DNA of 64,000 nt from Bradyrhizobium sp. 132. GTDB lineage: Bacteria > Pseudomonadota > Alphaproteobacteria > Rhizobiales > Xanthobacteraceae. The position numbers were made by a program, and so were the translations under genes. Within the stretch, counting starts at the first letter, position 1. The number at the start of each line of letters is the position of its first letter. Location: assembly GCF_023074185.1 (NCBI RefSeq), contig NZ_JADPKY010000078.1, positions 1 through 64,000 on the forward strand, in the 5' to 3' direction. The notes under the pieces were generated by a model. The model was not told the DNA's origin, did not search any database, and saw only the letters and a program-made list of their open reading frames with translations. Below, one piece after another: positions 36,396 to 46,699 of this stretch.

Positions 36396-36767
36396 ATGTC
36401 AACGTCCGACGGCGAAGCCAGGATGAGAGACTGGACTGACAAGGCCACCGCAGAACGCCTCGAGAAGGATGTAGCAGCCGTGAAAAACGATATCGCCGCC
36501 CTCACCGACCAGATCACCGACGCGCTCAACGTCTTTGCCAATTCTGCCGGCAAGCAAGCCCGCCGCGGCTACCGCCAAGCGCGCGAAAACGTGGATTCGA
36601 CCTTCGACGACATGTCGGAGCGCGGCAGCGCCATGATGGGCGCAGCGCAAGATGCCTACGGCTCGATCGAGGAGAGGCTGGAAGACGCGATCACGCAGCG
36701 ACCGCTCGCGACCGTCGGCATCGCGCTCGGCATCGGCTTCCTGATTGGTGCCGCCTGGCGCCGCTGA
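36396..36767 (+). CDS. DUF883 (ElaB/YqjD-like) membrane-anchored stress protein
   Basis: A 123-residue protein. A long amphipathic helix region (about 15-95) carries heptad-like repeats (EKDVAAVKNDIAALTDQITDAL). A C-terminal transmembrane anchor has the family motif RPLATVGIALGIGFLIGAAWRR. E. coli ElaB/YqjD proteins are tail-anchored, stationary-phase-induced and bind ribosomes; the same role here is inference. A perfect EcfG promoter precedes it. The next gene encodes a membrane protein of the sort often found beside DUF883 genes. Confidence 0.92.
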   Translation: MSTSDGEARMRDWTDKATAERLEKDVAAVKNDIAALTDQITDALNVFANSAGKQARRGYRQARENVDSTFDDMSERGSAMMGAAQDAYGSIEERLEDAITQRPLATVGIALGIGFLIGAAWRR

Positions 36768-36858
36768 GGTCGTGAACGAGCTTTGAAACGGCGGCGCTGC
36801 GGCGCCGTCGGTGCCGGCATGTGACGATTCGGCTCGTGGGGGTTTGAGGAGCAAGGCC

Positions 36859-37314
36859 ATGTTTCAGCGCATCATCGACGGGATCAGCGCATCCACCGGC
36901 ACGACTGTGCGGCTGACCTCGTTGGCGGCGGGCGCGGCGCTCGCGCTCTTCATCACGACATGCTTCCTGTGCGCGGCGGCATTCATCTCGGTGCTGGAAA
37001 AATATGGTCCGGTGCAGGCTTGCCTCGCCGGTGCCGGCGTTTTCTTTCTGCTGACCCTGACTGCTGCAGTGAGCTATTGGGCCTACAAGCGGCAGTTGCG
37101 CAAGCAAGCCCATATCGCGGCCGAGCGCGCCGCGAAGTCGACGGCCGCGAGCATGCTCGCGGACCCCATGCTGCTCGCCACGGGACTCCAGATCGTTCGC
37201 GCCATCGGGATCAAGCGGCTGTTGCCGATCCTGGCGATCGGCGGCGTCGCCCTCGGAATCATGGCGAGCCGCGCCGGCGTGCCCGACGAGACGTCGGCTG
37301 AACCTGCCGAGTGA
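36859..37314 (+). CDS. Small integral membrane protein, partner of DUF883
   Basis: A 151-residue protein beginning MFQRIIDGISAS after the ribosome site GAGGAGC. Two hydrophobic segments (about 22-45 and 52-75) are followed by a basic stretch (KRQLRKQAH) and a third short hydrophobic region near the C-terminus (RLLPILAIGGVALGIMA). It resembles phage-holin-superfamily/YqjE-like proteins that accompany ElaB/YqjD homologues, but I do not recognise it firmly. It lies 91 bases after the DUF883 gene, probably within the same stress transcript. Confidence 0.72.
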   Translation: MFQRIIDGISASTGTTVRLTSLAAGAALALFITTCFLCAAAFISVLEKYGPVQACLAGAGVFFLLTLTAAVSYWAYKRQLRKQAHIAAERAAKSTAASMLADPMLLATGLQIVRAIGIKRLLPILAIGGVALGIMASRAGVPDETSAEPAE

Positions 37315-37503
37315 CGGCTCAAGCGGGTTAGAAAATTTCGTCGTAAGTCTCACGAGCGCATTTATCGGAATTGGGCACGGACGCCGCCGCGCAATTTTGC
37401 GCCATTTGGCACCAATGCCCCCTTCATCACGCAATCGCTACTCGGATAGGCAGGAGGTTGCCGCTACAAGCAGCGCCCCTGATTCCAAAAGCTATTTTTT
37501 TCG

Positions 37504-38646
37504 ATGAAACCGTCCGTCAAGGCGAACCTCGCCGCATTCAATCACGACGCCCGGCTCTATTTGACGCTCGGCATCGCCAACTGGTCGATTTTCGTCGACC
37601 ACATCCCGAACAATGTCGTCAACTTGCTGACGCTGCGAAACTTCGGCTTCAGCGGCGCCGCAGATCTGTTCGTGTTCGTGGCCGGCTATGGCATGGCCAT
37701 CATTCATGGCAAGATGGTGCTGGAGCGTGGTTACGTCGTCGCAGCGACGCGCATCTTCCAGCGCGTTTGGCGGCTCTACGCCGCCTATGTCGTTCTGTTC
37801 GTGATCTACATCGACACCATCGCCTATGTCGCCTCGCAATCGATGGCGCCCGAGATCATCCACGAATACAACATTTCCGGGATCATCGAGCATCCGCTGC
37901 GCATCCTGGTACGCGGACTGGTGCTTCAGGAGGAGCCGCTGAACCTCGATCTCCTGCAACTGATGATCCCGCTGATGGCGTTTCTTCCGTTCGCGCTGTG
38001 GGGGCTGTTGCGGCGTCCGAACCTGACGCTGGCGGCATCGGTCGCCCTGTACTTCGCGGCGCGCTGGTTCGATTGGAATTTCCGGGTCTATCCGGACCAG
38101 GAGTGGACCTTCAACCCGTTCTGCTGGCAGATGCTGATGGTGCTGGGCGGCTGGTTCGCCGTCACCGGTACGTCGGGCCGCACCCTGCACGGCCTGACCT
38201 GGCTGCGCGTGCTTGCAGGCGCTTATCTCGTATTCGCGATGGCGATCACGCTGATGCGCCACTCGCCGACGCTGGCCGTCTACTTGCCGGATATCGTGCT
38301 CGACAACATCACGCCGACCGACAAGGAAAACCTCGCACCCTATCGCGTGGTCCACTTCCTCGCGCTCGCTTTCCTCGCGACCCATCTGGTCCCGGCCGAT
38401 CATCCCGGTCTGCAATTGAGGCCGCTCCAGGCGGTCATCAGATGCGGCGAGGAATGGCTCGCCGTGTTCTGCGTCGGCGTGTTCCTGTCCTTTGCCGGAC
38501 ATCTCATCCTGATCACCGGCGCCAATCTGGTGGTGATGCAGATCGCCGTGAGTCTGGCCGGCTTCGCGGCGATGGCCGCGGTCGCGTATTACATCGCTTG
38601 GTCGAAGCGGCAGGACCTGCCCGCGGCCTTGCGCCAGCAGGCCTAG
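37504..38646 (+). CDS. OpgC-domain membrane acyltransferase (periplasmic glucan modification)
   Basis: A 380-residue inner-membrane protein with about ten transmembrane segments. N-terminal features are family marks: ARLYLTLGIANWSIFVDHIPNNVVNLLTLRNFGFSGAADLFVFVAGY, with the conserved D-H pair. OpgC proteins transfer succinyl groups to osmoregulated periplasmic glucans at the outer face of the membrane. In bradyrhizobia cyclic beta-glucans are the likely substrate (inference). The start codon follows a T-rich stretch with a weak ribosome site. A TetR gene begins 82 bases downstream on the same strand. Confidence 0.9.
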   Translation: MKPSVKANLAAFNHDARLYLTLGIANWSIFVDHIPNNVVNLLTLRNFGFSGAADLFVFVAGYGMAIIHGKMVLERGYVVAATRIFQRVWRLYAAYVVLFVIYIDTIAYVASQSMAPEIIHEYNISGIIEHPLRILVRGLVLQEEPLNLDLLQLMIPLMAFLPFALWGLLRRPNLTLAASVALYFAARWFDWNFRVYPDQEWTFNPFCWQMLMVLGGWFAVTGTSGRTLHGLTWLRVLAGAYLVFAMAITLMRHSPTLAVYLPDIVLDNITPTDKENLAPYRVVHFLALAFLATHLVPADHPGLQLRPLQAVIRCGEEWLAVFCVGVFLSFAGHLILITGANLVVMQIAVSLAGFAAMAAVAYYIAWSKRQDLPAALRQQA

Positions 38647-38728
38647 CCCGGCACCTTCCGATTCCGCTAGGCCGACCATCACGGCTGCGCTATGCGGAGC
38701 GGGAGCGGATTGCGCGAGGAGGCCGGGC

Positions 38729-39343
38729 GTGGCGATGGCGAAAGGCGGGGGTGAGGGAGCCGACAGCGCGCCCCGGCGCGGCCGGCCAAGGTCGATCGAG
38801 ACCACCAACGCCATTCTCCAGAGCGCCTATGCGCTGATGGCCACGACCGGCCTTGCCGCCACCACCATCGACGCGGTCGCGCGGCGTTCCAGCGTCTCCA
38901 AGATGACGATCTACAAATGGTGGCCGTCTCGCGAGGCGTTGCTGATCGACGCCTTCCTCCAGCATGCCGCGCAGATGCTGCCGCTACCGCCTGCAAGCTC
39001 CGGCAGTGCCGCCGCGCGCGCACGCCGCCACGCCGCGGCCTATGCCGAAGCGCTCCAGGGCGAGTTCGGCAAGGTCCAGCTCGCCGTGATCTCCGAATGC
39101 ATTTCCAAGACCGGCTCAGCCGAGCTGTTCTACGCCCGCTATCTGCAATTCCGCCGCGACGCCCTGGTCGAGATGATCGCCGCCGGCCAGAACGACGGCA
39201 GCATTCTGGCGGAAGCACCGCCGGAGGATCTCTACGACGCGATCTATGGCGGCCTGTTCTACCGCTACGTCTTCGGCATCGCGCCGATCACGCCGGCCTA
39301 CGCGCGCAATCTGGTTGACCTCGTGCTGCGGCCGAAGAGCTAG
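38729..39343 (+). CDS. TetR/AcrR-family transcriptional regulator
   Basis: A 204-residue repressor-type regulator starting at GTG (38729), which follows a perfect AGGAGG seven bases upstream. The N-terminal helix-turn-helix is clear: GRPRSIETTNAILQSAYALMATTGLAATTIDAVARRSSVSKMTIYKWWPSREALLIDAF (about 14-72). The C-terminal TetR_C domain (YARYLQFRRDALVEMI...) binds an unknown ligand. It may control its upstream neighbour opgC or itself; no operator was identified. It converges with the histidine kinase gene, leaving only seven bases between stops. Confidence 0.92.
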   Translation: MAMAKGGGEGADSAPRRGRPRSIETTNAILQSAYALMATTGLAATTIDAVARRSSVSKMTIYKWWPSREALLIDAFLQHAAQMLPLPPASSGSAAARARRHAAAYAEALQGEFGKVQLAVISECISKTGSAELFYARYLQFRRDALVEMIAAGQNDGSILAEAPPEDLYDAIYGGLFYRYVFGIAPITPAYARNLVDLVLRPKS

Positions 39344-39350
39344 CCTCGCA

Positions 39351-41042
39351 TTACCGCGCCGGCCGGATCGGTGCTGAAAGCTTGTCAGTGCGGTCGCGCT
39401 CGGTCATGTCCTCGACCGTGTCCATCGGCGCGGTCAGCTCGTAGACATAGGAGACGTCGGTGAAATAGCGCTTGGCGGCGCCGCCGAGCGCCTCGGGCGC
39501 GACCCGGTCGAGCAGGATCAGGCCGAAATCGGAATCGGGGCGGCGCGTCGCCTCGCTGGTGTTGAACTCCTCCCAGCGGAAATGAAAAACCTCGCCAGTC
39601 CCCTCGCTCGTCACCGTCCAATTGGCGGTGATGTGCGGATGCTTGCCGACCAGCGACAGGCCCTCGTCGGAGTGCGAGGCCAGTTCGAAGAACAGCAGCG
39701 ACAGGCTCTGCGCCGCGCGCGCGCTGACTGCGATATCCGGACCGGTGACGGCGATGCGGTCGGCGTGCGGGATGGCGCGCGCCTCGAACAGGCCCTTCAG
39801 CTTGACGCCCTGCCACTGACTCTCGCTGAGCAGCGAGACGACGTTGGACATGGCGTGAATGCGGCCGATCAGGAGTTCACGCGCGACATCGATGTCGGAG
39901 CCATGGCGCAGCGTGCGCGTCACGATCGACTGGATCACCGCCAGGATGTTCTTGACCCGGTGGTTGAGCTCGTCGATGACGGCCGTCAGCCGGCGCTCGA
40001 AGCCGATTCTGACCTGGATTTCCCGACTGAGCCGCAGATTGTTGTAGGCGACATAGCCGAACAGGCCACACACCATCGCGGTGATCGCAAAGCCGATCGC
40101 CGCCACGATGATCGCAGTCTGCTCGGCGCGGCGCGCCGAGTTCGTCTTGGCGTAATAGCTGAGCTGCCAGTCGCGACCGCCGAAGCTCACCGTGCGCGTC
40201 GCCGATGGCGCCGGCCCATCCGCCGCCGTCGTGCGGGCCGAGACCACGCCTTGATCGTTGGCGACAAGCTCGCCACCCTCCCTGCGCGGATCCTTCAGCG
40301 CGACCGCGAACAGCGACATGTCGTCATTGGTCAGCATCAAGGAGGCGAGCTCGTAGGAAAATGTGATGAAGCCCACCGGCTCCGTCGCGCCCTCGGGGAT
40401 GACCGGAGCGGCCACGATGATGCCGACCGGTCCGTCGCCGCGCAGGAGAGGAACCGGCTCGGAGGCAACCGACCTCTTCTCCACTCTGGCGCGTGTCAGC
40501 ATGGCGCTGCGCACCTGATCCTGGTCGTAGCTGCGGCCGGGCAGCGCCTTGGTCTCATTGCTGCGCGGTTCGAGGTCCATCAGCACGTCGATCGGCTGAG
40601 TGACACGCGCCGGATCGATCGGCTTGTCGTCATAGCTGCGGATCTGCGGATTGGGGAAGCCGGCGCTGGCGATGGCGGTCTGCGCTGCGGCAAGCTCGTC
40701 CGGCTTCAGGCGGGCGACCCAGCCGGCCACCACGAAATCGGTCTTGAAGGCGTAGATCGCCGAGCGCAGCGGCTCGAGCATGTTCGGTTTGAGCACCGAC
40801 GGCGTCCGGAACAGGCCGGAGGCGACCCGCGCAAGCAATTCGCGCTCGGTGAGCCGGTCCTGGACCAGGCTCGCATGGACGTCGATCGCGCGCGCCAGCG
40901 CGATCCGGTCCAGCGCCAGCTCCTGGTCGTGGACGCGATAGGCCGCAAGCCCGGAGAGCAAGGCTCCGAGCAGGGCGATGAAGCCGATGATGAAACCCAG
41001 CCGGACCACGCGACTACTCAGGCGAAAGCGGGAGGTCGGCAA
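39351..41042 (-). CDS. CHASE-domain sensor histidine kinase, HWE/HisKA_2 type, with degenerate N box
   Basis: A 563-residue protein. TM1 is about residues 14-35 and a CHASE-type extracytoplasmic sensor spans about 70-290 (FVVAGWVARLKPDELAAAQ...). TM2 is about 309-332. The phospho-acceptor is His361 in DELNHRVKNILAVIQ, the HWE/HisKA_2 form. In the ATPase domain the N box reads FFELASHSDEGLSL, so His457 stands where Asn normally binds Mg-ATP. The later LGG box (about 505-521) and W490-E-E are present. It may be a weak kinase, phosphatase or pseudokinase. HWE kinases often feed PhyR, the general-stress regulator. No response regulator adjoins it. Confidence 0.88.
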   Translation of the reverse strand: MPTSRFRLSSRVVRLGFIIGFIALLGALLSGLAAYRVHDQELALDRIALARAIDVHASLVQDRLTERELLARVASGLFRTPSVLKPNMLEPLRSAIYAFKTDFVVAGWVARLKPDELAAAQTAIASAGFPNPQIRSYDDKPIDPARVTQPIDVLMDLEPRSNETKALPGRSYDQDQVRSAMLTRARVEKRSVASEPVPLLRGDGPVGIIVAAPVIPEGATEPVGFITFSYELASLMLTNDDMSLFAVALKDPRREGGELVANDQGVVSARTTAADGPAPSATRTVSFGGRDWQLSYYAKTNSARRAEQTAIIVAAIGFAITAMVCGLFGYVAYNNLRLSREIQVRIGFERRLTAVIDELNHRVKNILAVIQSIVTRTLRHGSDIDVARELLIGRIHAMSNVVSLLSESQWQGVKLKGLFEARAIPHADRIAVTGPDIAVSARAAQSLSLLFFELASHSDEGLSLVGKHPHITANWTVTSEGTGEVFHFRWEEFNTSEATRRPDSDFGLILLDRVAPEALGGAAKRYFTDVSYVYELTAPMDTVEDMTERDRTDKLSAPIRPAR

Positions 41043-41309
41043 TAAACAAGGAACATATGAACGCCGCTCGAACGGCCATGTGCCGAAACAGGGTGAACCC
41101 CGGTGGCGGAGATAATGAAGGAGGAGGCATCAGTACGCAACTTGGGTCGCCTGAAAAGCATAATCCGCTCGGCCGATGGTCCGGCCGGGATGGTTCGGCC
41201 CCCGGGGCACCGGAGGTAGATAATCGCCGTGTCCGAAATTGGTTCCGCGGATGGCTCCGCCCACTGGGCGTTAACGGAGAGAAACGCCTGCGTTAAGTCG
41301 TCGCGTCGG

Positions 41310-41933
41310 TCAGCTGTCCCGTTTCAAGCCGCCTTTGGCCTCGATGAAGCCGATGATGCGGTCGAGCCCCTGGCTCTTCTTCAGGTTGGTCATGACGAAC
41401 GGACGCTCGCCGCGCATGCGCCTGGCGTCCGTCTCCATCTTTTCCAGCGAGGCGCCGACATGGGGCGCCAGGTCGATCTTGTTGATGACAAGGAGGTCGG
41501 ACCGGGTGATGCCGGGGCCGCCCTTGGACGGGATCTTGTCGCCGGCCGCGACGTCGATGACGTAAATGGTGAGGTCGGCGAGCTCCGGGGAAAAAGTGGC
41601 AGCGAGATTATCACCGCCGGATTCGATCAGCACGAGATCGAGCCCGGGAAACTTGGCGCGCATGTCCGCCACTGCGGCGAGATTCATCGAGGCATCCTCT
41701 CGGATCGCGGTATGCGGGCAGCCGCCGGTCTCGACCCCTGCAATGCGATCTGGCGTCAGCGAGCCCGAGCGCACGAGGAATTCCGCATCCCATTTGGTGT
41801 AGATGTCGTTGGTGATCGCCGCGATGTCGTAGCGCTCGCGCATGGTCTTGCAGAGCAGGTCCATCAGCGCGGTCTTGCCCGATCCGACCGGGCCGCCGAT
41901 GCCGACACGCAAGGGGCCGTGAGACGTAGCCAT
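41310..41933 (-). CDS. ureG: Urease accessory GTPase UreG
   Basis: A 207-residue SIMIBI-class GTPase that powers nickel delivery to urease. Start [14 protein letters not shown]; 17 upstream in-frame codons are not conserved. Seen: P-loop [11 protein letters not shown] (about 13-23), [12 protein letters not shown], the metal-binding [16 protein letters not shown] (Cys-Pro-His), [17 protein letters not shown] and [13 protein letters not shown]. Last gene of the leftward urease operon; 51 bases separate it from ureF. Confidence 0.96.
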   Translation of the reverse strand: MATSHGPLRVGIGGPVGSGKTALMDLLCKTMRERYDIAAITNDIYTKWDAEFLVRSGSLTPDRIAGVETGGCPHTAIREDASMNLAAVADMRAKFPGLDLVLIESGGDNLAATFSPELADLTIYVIDVAAGDKIPSKGGPGITRSDLLVINKIDLAPHVGASLEKMETDARRMRGERPFVMTNLKKSQGLDRIIGFIEAKGGLKRDS

Positions 41934-41984
41934 CGTTTCTTTCCTATCGTCGTCCTGGCGATTGCGGAATGTACTGGCCCGCAA

Positions 41985-42713
41985 TCATGATCTGAACAGC
42001 CGCGTATATTGCGTTTCGTGCCGCAGGCTGGCGAGGTCGGCGCGAAACGTCGCGCTGCCGAGATCGTCCAACGTCGCATTCAGCGCACGATTGGCCGTCG
42101 CGGCAACCGCGGCTTCCAGCTTCACCAGCACGCGCTGGCTATCGGTCTGGCCGAGCGGAATGAGCCGGCTGGCCGCGGAAATCCAGTTCGAGACCAGCGC
42201 ATGCAGGAAGCCGTGCAAGGTCGGCGCCAGCGGCACGCCATGCACGGCAGCGACGACGCCGACGGCGACGGGATAGACCAGTGGCGTTCGGCATGCCGCA
42301 ACCATGGCATCCAGCCCGTCGGCATCCCAAGCGGCGCGGGCGATGTCGACGAAGGCGCGACCCTGCGACGTCGTCTCCAGCTGCCGCTCGCGCGACGGCA
42401 CAAAGGCCGCGGCGAGCTCGGCGACATCGCTCAAGGTGGCGTCCTCGTCCGCTTCAGTGGCGCGATAGGCGTGGACCAGAAACGTCGCATCGCAGAAGCC
42501 CGAGCCGTCGCAGAGCATTGCGTCGAGCCAGTCCGCCAGCGTCGCTGTGTCCGCGATGTCTCCGGCTTCGACCGCCCATTCGATGCCGCTGGAGTAGGAA
42601 AAGCCGCCGACGGGAAACGCCGGCGACAGCCAGGTCATCAGCCGGTACAGCGCCGCCGCCTCGCGCCCCGCGAGATCGCCGGCGCCGACCGGCTCATTTG
42701 TGGTCGTGAGCAT
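41985..42713 (-). CDS. ureF: Urease accessory protein UreF
   Basis: A 242-residue all-helical protein that bridges UreD-urease and UreG and gates nickel transfer. The start at the ATG 42713 (MLTTTNEPV) is chosen. The frame is open further up only because the His-rich codons of ureE, read in another frame, contain no stops. Seen: [30 protein letters not shown] (about 21-50), which is the family signature. It overlaps the end of ureE by 20 bases. Confidence 0.93.
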   Translation of the reverse strand: MLTTTNEPVGAGDLAGREAAALYRLMTWLSPAFPVGGFSYSSGIEWAVEAGDIADTATLADWLDAMLCDGSGFCDATFLVHAYRATEADEDATLSDVAELAAAFVPSRERQLETTSQGRAFVDIARAAWDADGLDAMVAACRTPLVYPVAVGVVAAVHGVPLAPTLHGFLHALVSNWISAASRLIPLGQTDSQRVLVKLEAAVAATANRALNATLDDLGSATFRADLASLRHETQYTRLFRS

Positions 42714-43269
42714 GCTTGTGGCCGTGGTGATGGTCGGGGTGATCGCAATGCTCGTCGTGGTGATGATGATCGTGGCTGTGACCATGGTCATGCGCAACAT
42801 GGTCATGCGCGTGGTCGTCGTGTCCATGTGCGTGGCCGGCATCGGCATAAGCGCCGCCTTCGGGATCGAATGGCGCCTCGATCTCGATCACGCGCGCACC
42901 GAGGCCCTTCACCATGGCCTCGATGACGTGGTCGCGGCGAATGCGCAGCCCCTTGGCCATGATCTGCGTCGGGAGATGGCGATTGCCGAGATGCCAGCCG
43001 ACGCGGATGAGGTGGTGCGGATCCTGGCCGCGGATCTCCAGCAGCGACTCGGGCGCGGCGACCACCTCGACCAGCCGACCGTCCTCCAGCACCAGCGCAT
43101 CGCCGCCGCGCAGCGCAACGGCATTCTCCAGGTCGAGCAGGAAGGCGAGCCCCCGCGTCCCCGTCATCGCCATGCGGCGGCGGTGTCGATCGTCGAAATC
43201 GAGCACGACTGTATCCGCCGGCGCTTCTGTGAAGCGGTGTTGTCCCTTGACCTGCGTCGCCCGGATCAT
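42694..43269 (-). CDS. ureE: Urease nickel metallochaperone UreE with long His-rich tail
   Basis: A 191-residue protein. The N-terminal peptide-binding domain and the metal-binding domain ([18 protein letters not shown], about 89-107) are intact. The last 49 residues are a histidine tail with 23 histidines among Asp, Gly and Ala and one Cys, suited to storing several nickel ions. Such tails occur in Klebsiella and bradyrhizobial UreE. It ends inside the start of ureF and begins 11 bases after the second ABM gene. Confidence 0.95.
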   Translation of the reverse strand: MIRATQVKGQHRFTEAPADTVVLDFDDRHRRRMAMTGTRGLAFLLDLENAVALRGGDALVLEDGRLVEVVAAPESLLEIRGQDPHHLIRVGWHLGNRHLPTQIMAKGLRIRRDHVIEAMVKGLGARVIEIEAPFDPEGGAYADAGHAHGHDDHAHDHVAHDHGHSHDHHHHDEHCDHPDHHHGHKHAHDHK

Positions 43270-43280
43270 GCGCTGCTACC

Positions 43281-43580
43281 TCAGAGCTTCTCGACCTTGC
43301 CGTCGCTGATGATCTCGATCACCGTCGGCGCCGTCTTCATCTGCGCGGAATATTCGCGCCACACCTTCATGTGCGGCGCCTTGGCATGCGCCGTGAGATC
43401 GTCGCGGGTCTCCCAGCGTTCGACCACCACGTATTGATTGGGGTTATTGACACTGACACTACCGTCGTAGGAGAGGCAGCCCTTCTCCTTGAGCGTCTCG
43501 ACGGTGCAGGCCTTGTGCCCCTTGATGAAGTCGTCCTTGTTTTCCGGCTTCATGGGCGTGGTGGCGATGACATAGATCAT
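43281..43580 (-). CDS. ABM-family (putative quinol) monooxygenase, copy 2
   Basis: A 99-residue dimeric alpha-beta barrel protein of the antibiotic-biosynthesis-monooxygenase (ABM) superfamily. Seen: MIYVIATTPMKPENKDDFIKGHKAC, LSYDGSVSVNNPNQYVVVERWETRDDLTAHAKAPHM, the E-W-E strand and the trailing H-M. Homologues such as YgiN act on quinols without a cofactor, and others bind haem or are regulators; function here is unknown. It is a clear paralogue of the gene just upstream. It lies between ureC and ureE, an unusual position. Confidence 0.86.
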   Translation of the reverse strand: MIYVIATTPMKPENKDDFIKGHKACTVETLKEKGCLSYDGSVSVNNPNQYVVVERWETRDDLTAHAKAPHMKVWREYSAQMKTAPTVIEIISDGKVEKL

Positions 43581-43604
43581 GAGGGTTATTCCCTGTTGTT
43601 CTTG

Positions 43605-43904
43605 TTAGCGTATGTCGACCTTCTCGGGCGTGATCACTTCGATCTTCGGCGGTGCCGTGAAGCACTTCACCGCGACGCGGCCGAATGTCTTCATGTGCTC
43701 CTGGCCGCGATGCGGCACCAGCGCCTCGGCATTCTCCCACTGTTCGACGAACACCATCTTGGCGGGATCGGTGACACTCTCGTGCAAATCATAGGCGATA
43801 TTGCCGGGCTCTTTCCGGGTCTCCTTGATGCAGGCAGTGGCAGCTGCAATGAATTCGGCGCGCGTTTCGGGCTTGATGGTCAGGGTGGCAACGACGTAGA
43901 TCAC
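43605..43904 (-). CDS. ABM-family (putative quinol) monooxygenase, copy 1
   Basis: A 99-residue ABM-domain protein. It starts at GTG (43904) because GGGAGGA lies about eight bases upstream; an ATG eleven codons earlier has no site. The motif order is the same as the next gene: IYVVATLTIKPETRAEFIAAATAC, IAYDLHESVTDPAKMVFVEQWENAEALVPHRGQEHM. The two proteins have equal length and align end to end, so they are a tandem duplication that has diverged to perhaps one third identity. It lies 129 bases downstream of ureC, on the same strand. Confidence 0.83.
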   Translation of the reverse strand: MIYVVATLTIKPETRAEFIAAATACIKETRKEPGNIAYDLHESVTDPAKMVFVEQWENAEALVPHRGQEHMKTFGRVAVKCFTAPPKIEVITPEKVDIR

Positions 43905-44033
43905 GAGAAATCCTCCCGGCTTTTCTTTTGAGTTCAAGATACCGGGCGGGACATTAGACCAGGCGGGATCGAACGCAACACCGTAAATCCGCTCCCCCGG
44001 GGGCGCGCCGGGGGCATGTGTCGAGGCGCTATT

Positions 44034-45749
<1,716 letters not shown>

Positions 45750-45786
45750 CACAAGCCCCGTTTGCGTTTGAATTTCGGATCGGTGC

Positions 45787-46326
45787 TCACAGCGAGGCCC
45801 TCGCTGTGAGCACCATGTCGTCGAATGTCGTATCGAGCCAGGCGTTGTCGCCGCGGCAGCCCGCGACCACCTGCTCGGACCAGCCGACGTAGTCGGTGAG
45901 GTCGTCACGCTCTTCGGCGGCTGGATCGGAATGAATGCGCGCGCCGATGTTGCTGATCTTGTCGGCGATCTTGATCAGCCTGGCACCGGCCGACTTTTTC
46001 TGTGCTTCGATCACCTGCCGACGCCGTCGCTCGGCCTTCGGCAGACTCATGTCGTCGGTGCACTCGACGACGAGTGACGCGACACGGTCGGAGAATTTTT
46101 GCGCGAGCTCCTCGCGCGTGGTGTCGGTGTCCTCGATCGCATCATGCAGCCAGCCGGCCGCAACGAGTTCGGCGTCGGCGCCATCGGTCGCGGTCGCAAG
46201 CAGGTTCGCGACCTCGGCGAGGTGGTTGATGTAAGGCTCATGACCGCGGCCCTTGCGCGCCATCCCGTTGTGGCGGCGCGCGGCGAGCTCGGCGGCTTCG
46301 GAGACGAGGCGGACGGGTGACAGCAT
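45787..46326 (-). CDS. HD-domain protein, small alarmone hydrolase (MESH1/SpoT-hydrolase-like)
   Basis: A 179-residue cytoplasmic protein. The metal and catalytic residues of the SpoT/Rel hydrolase are all visible with the right spacing: His35 in YINHLAEVA, His61-Asp62 with Glu65-Asp66 in [11 protein letters not shown], and Asp122 plus Asn126 in KIADKISN. No synthetase or TGS domain is present, so it has the layout of stand-alone hydrolases (MESH1/SAH). These cleave (p)ppGpp or NADPH. It sits between ureB and ureC, codirectional and closely spaced. The activity is predicted, not shown; other nucleotide phosphohydrolase substrates are possible. Confidence 0.85.
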   Translation of the reverse strand: MLSPVRLVSEAAELAARRHNGMARKGRGHEPYINHLAEVANLLATATDGADAELVAAGWLHDAIEDTDTTREELAQKFSDRVASLVVECTDDMSLPKAERRRRQVIEAQKKSAGARLIKIADKISNIGARIHSDPAAEERDDLTDYVGWSEQVVAGCRGDNAWLDTTFDDMVLTARASL

Positions 46327-46383
46327 GGCAAAGACCTCCGTTTTCGTCTTAACCGTGCCGTGCCGCGCTCGTTCCTGTGGAGC

Positions 46384-46689
46384 TCACAGCTTCCCCATCA
46401 CGTCGCCGCGGAAGCCGTAGATGGTTTTCTTGCCGGCCACCGCGACGAGCTGGACGTCGCGGGTCTGGCCCGGCTCGAACCGGACGGCCGTGCCGGCGGC
46501 GATGTCAAGGCGCATGCCGCGGGCCTTCTTGCGGTCGAACTTCAGTGCCGGGTTGGTCTCGAAGAAATGGTAGTGCGAGCCGACCTGGATTGGGCGGTCG
46601 CCGGTGTTGGCAACCGTCAGCGTCACGATCTTGCGGCCGGCATTGAGCTCGATCTCGCCGTCCTGGATGAAGAGTTCACCGGGGATCAT
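46384..46689 (-). CDS. ureB: Urease beta subunit
   Basis: A 101-residue structural subunit. Start [19 protein letters not shown], with family blocks [42 protein letters not shown] and VELV-type [15 protein letters not shown]. It is separate from ureA, the usual arrangement outside Helicobacter, and ends 57 bases before the HD-domain gene. Confidence 0.96.
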   Translation of the reverse strand: MIPGELFIQDGEIELNAGRKIVTLTVANTGDRPIQVGSHYHFFETNPALKFDRKKARGMRLDIAAGTAVRFEPGQTRDVQLVAVAGKKTIYGFRGDVMGKL

Positions 46690-46699
46690 GCTCTCGCTC

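Noticed and set aside
41060..41084. Near match to an EcfG promoter upstream of the histidine kinase (minus strand GGCAC-N16-CGTT)
   Set aside because: The -35 has a mismatch at a key base and the implied leader would be only about 11 bases, so it was not called.
41057..41296. 79-codon plus-strand frame between the histidine kinase and ureG
   Set aside because: Gly/Arg/Asn-rich, no ribosome site and no motif; compared with NepR-like anti-sigma proteins and did not match. The 267-base gap shows nothing else I can assign.
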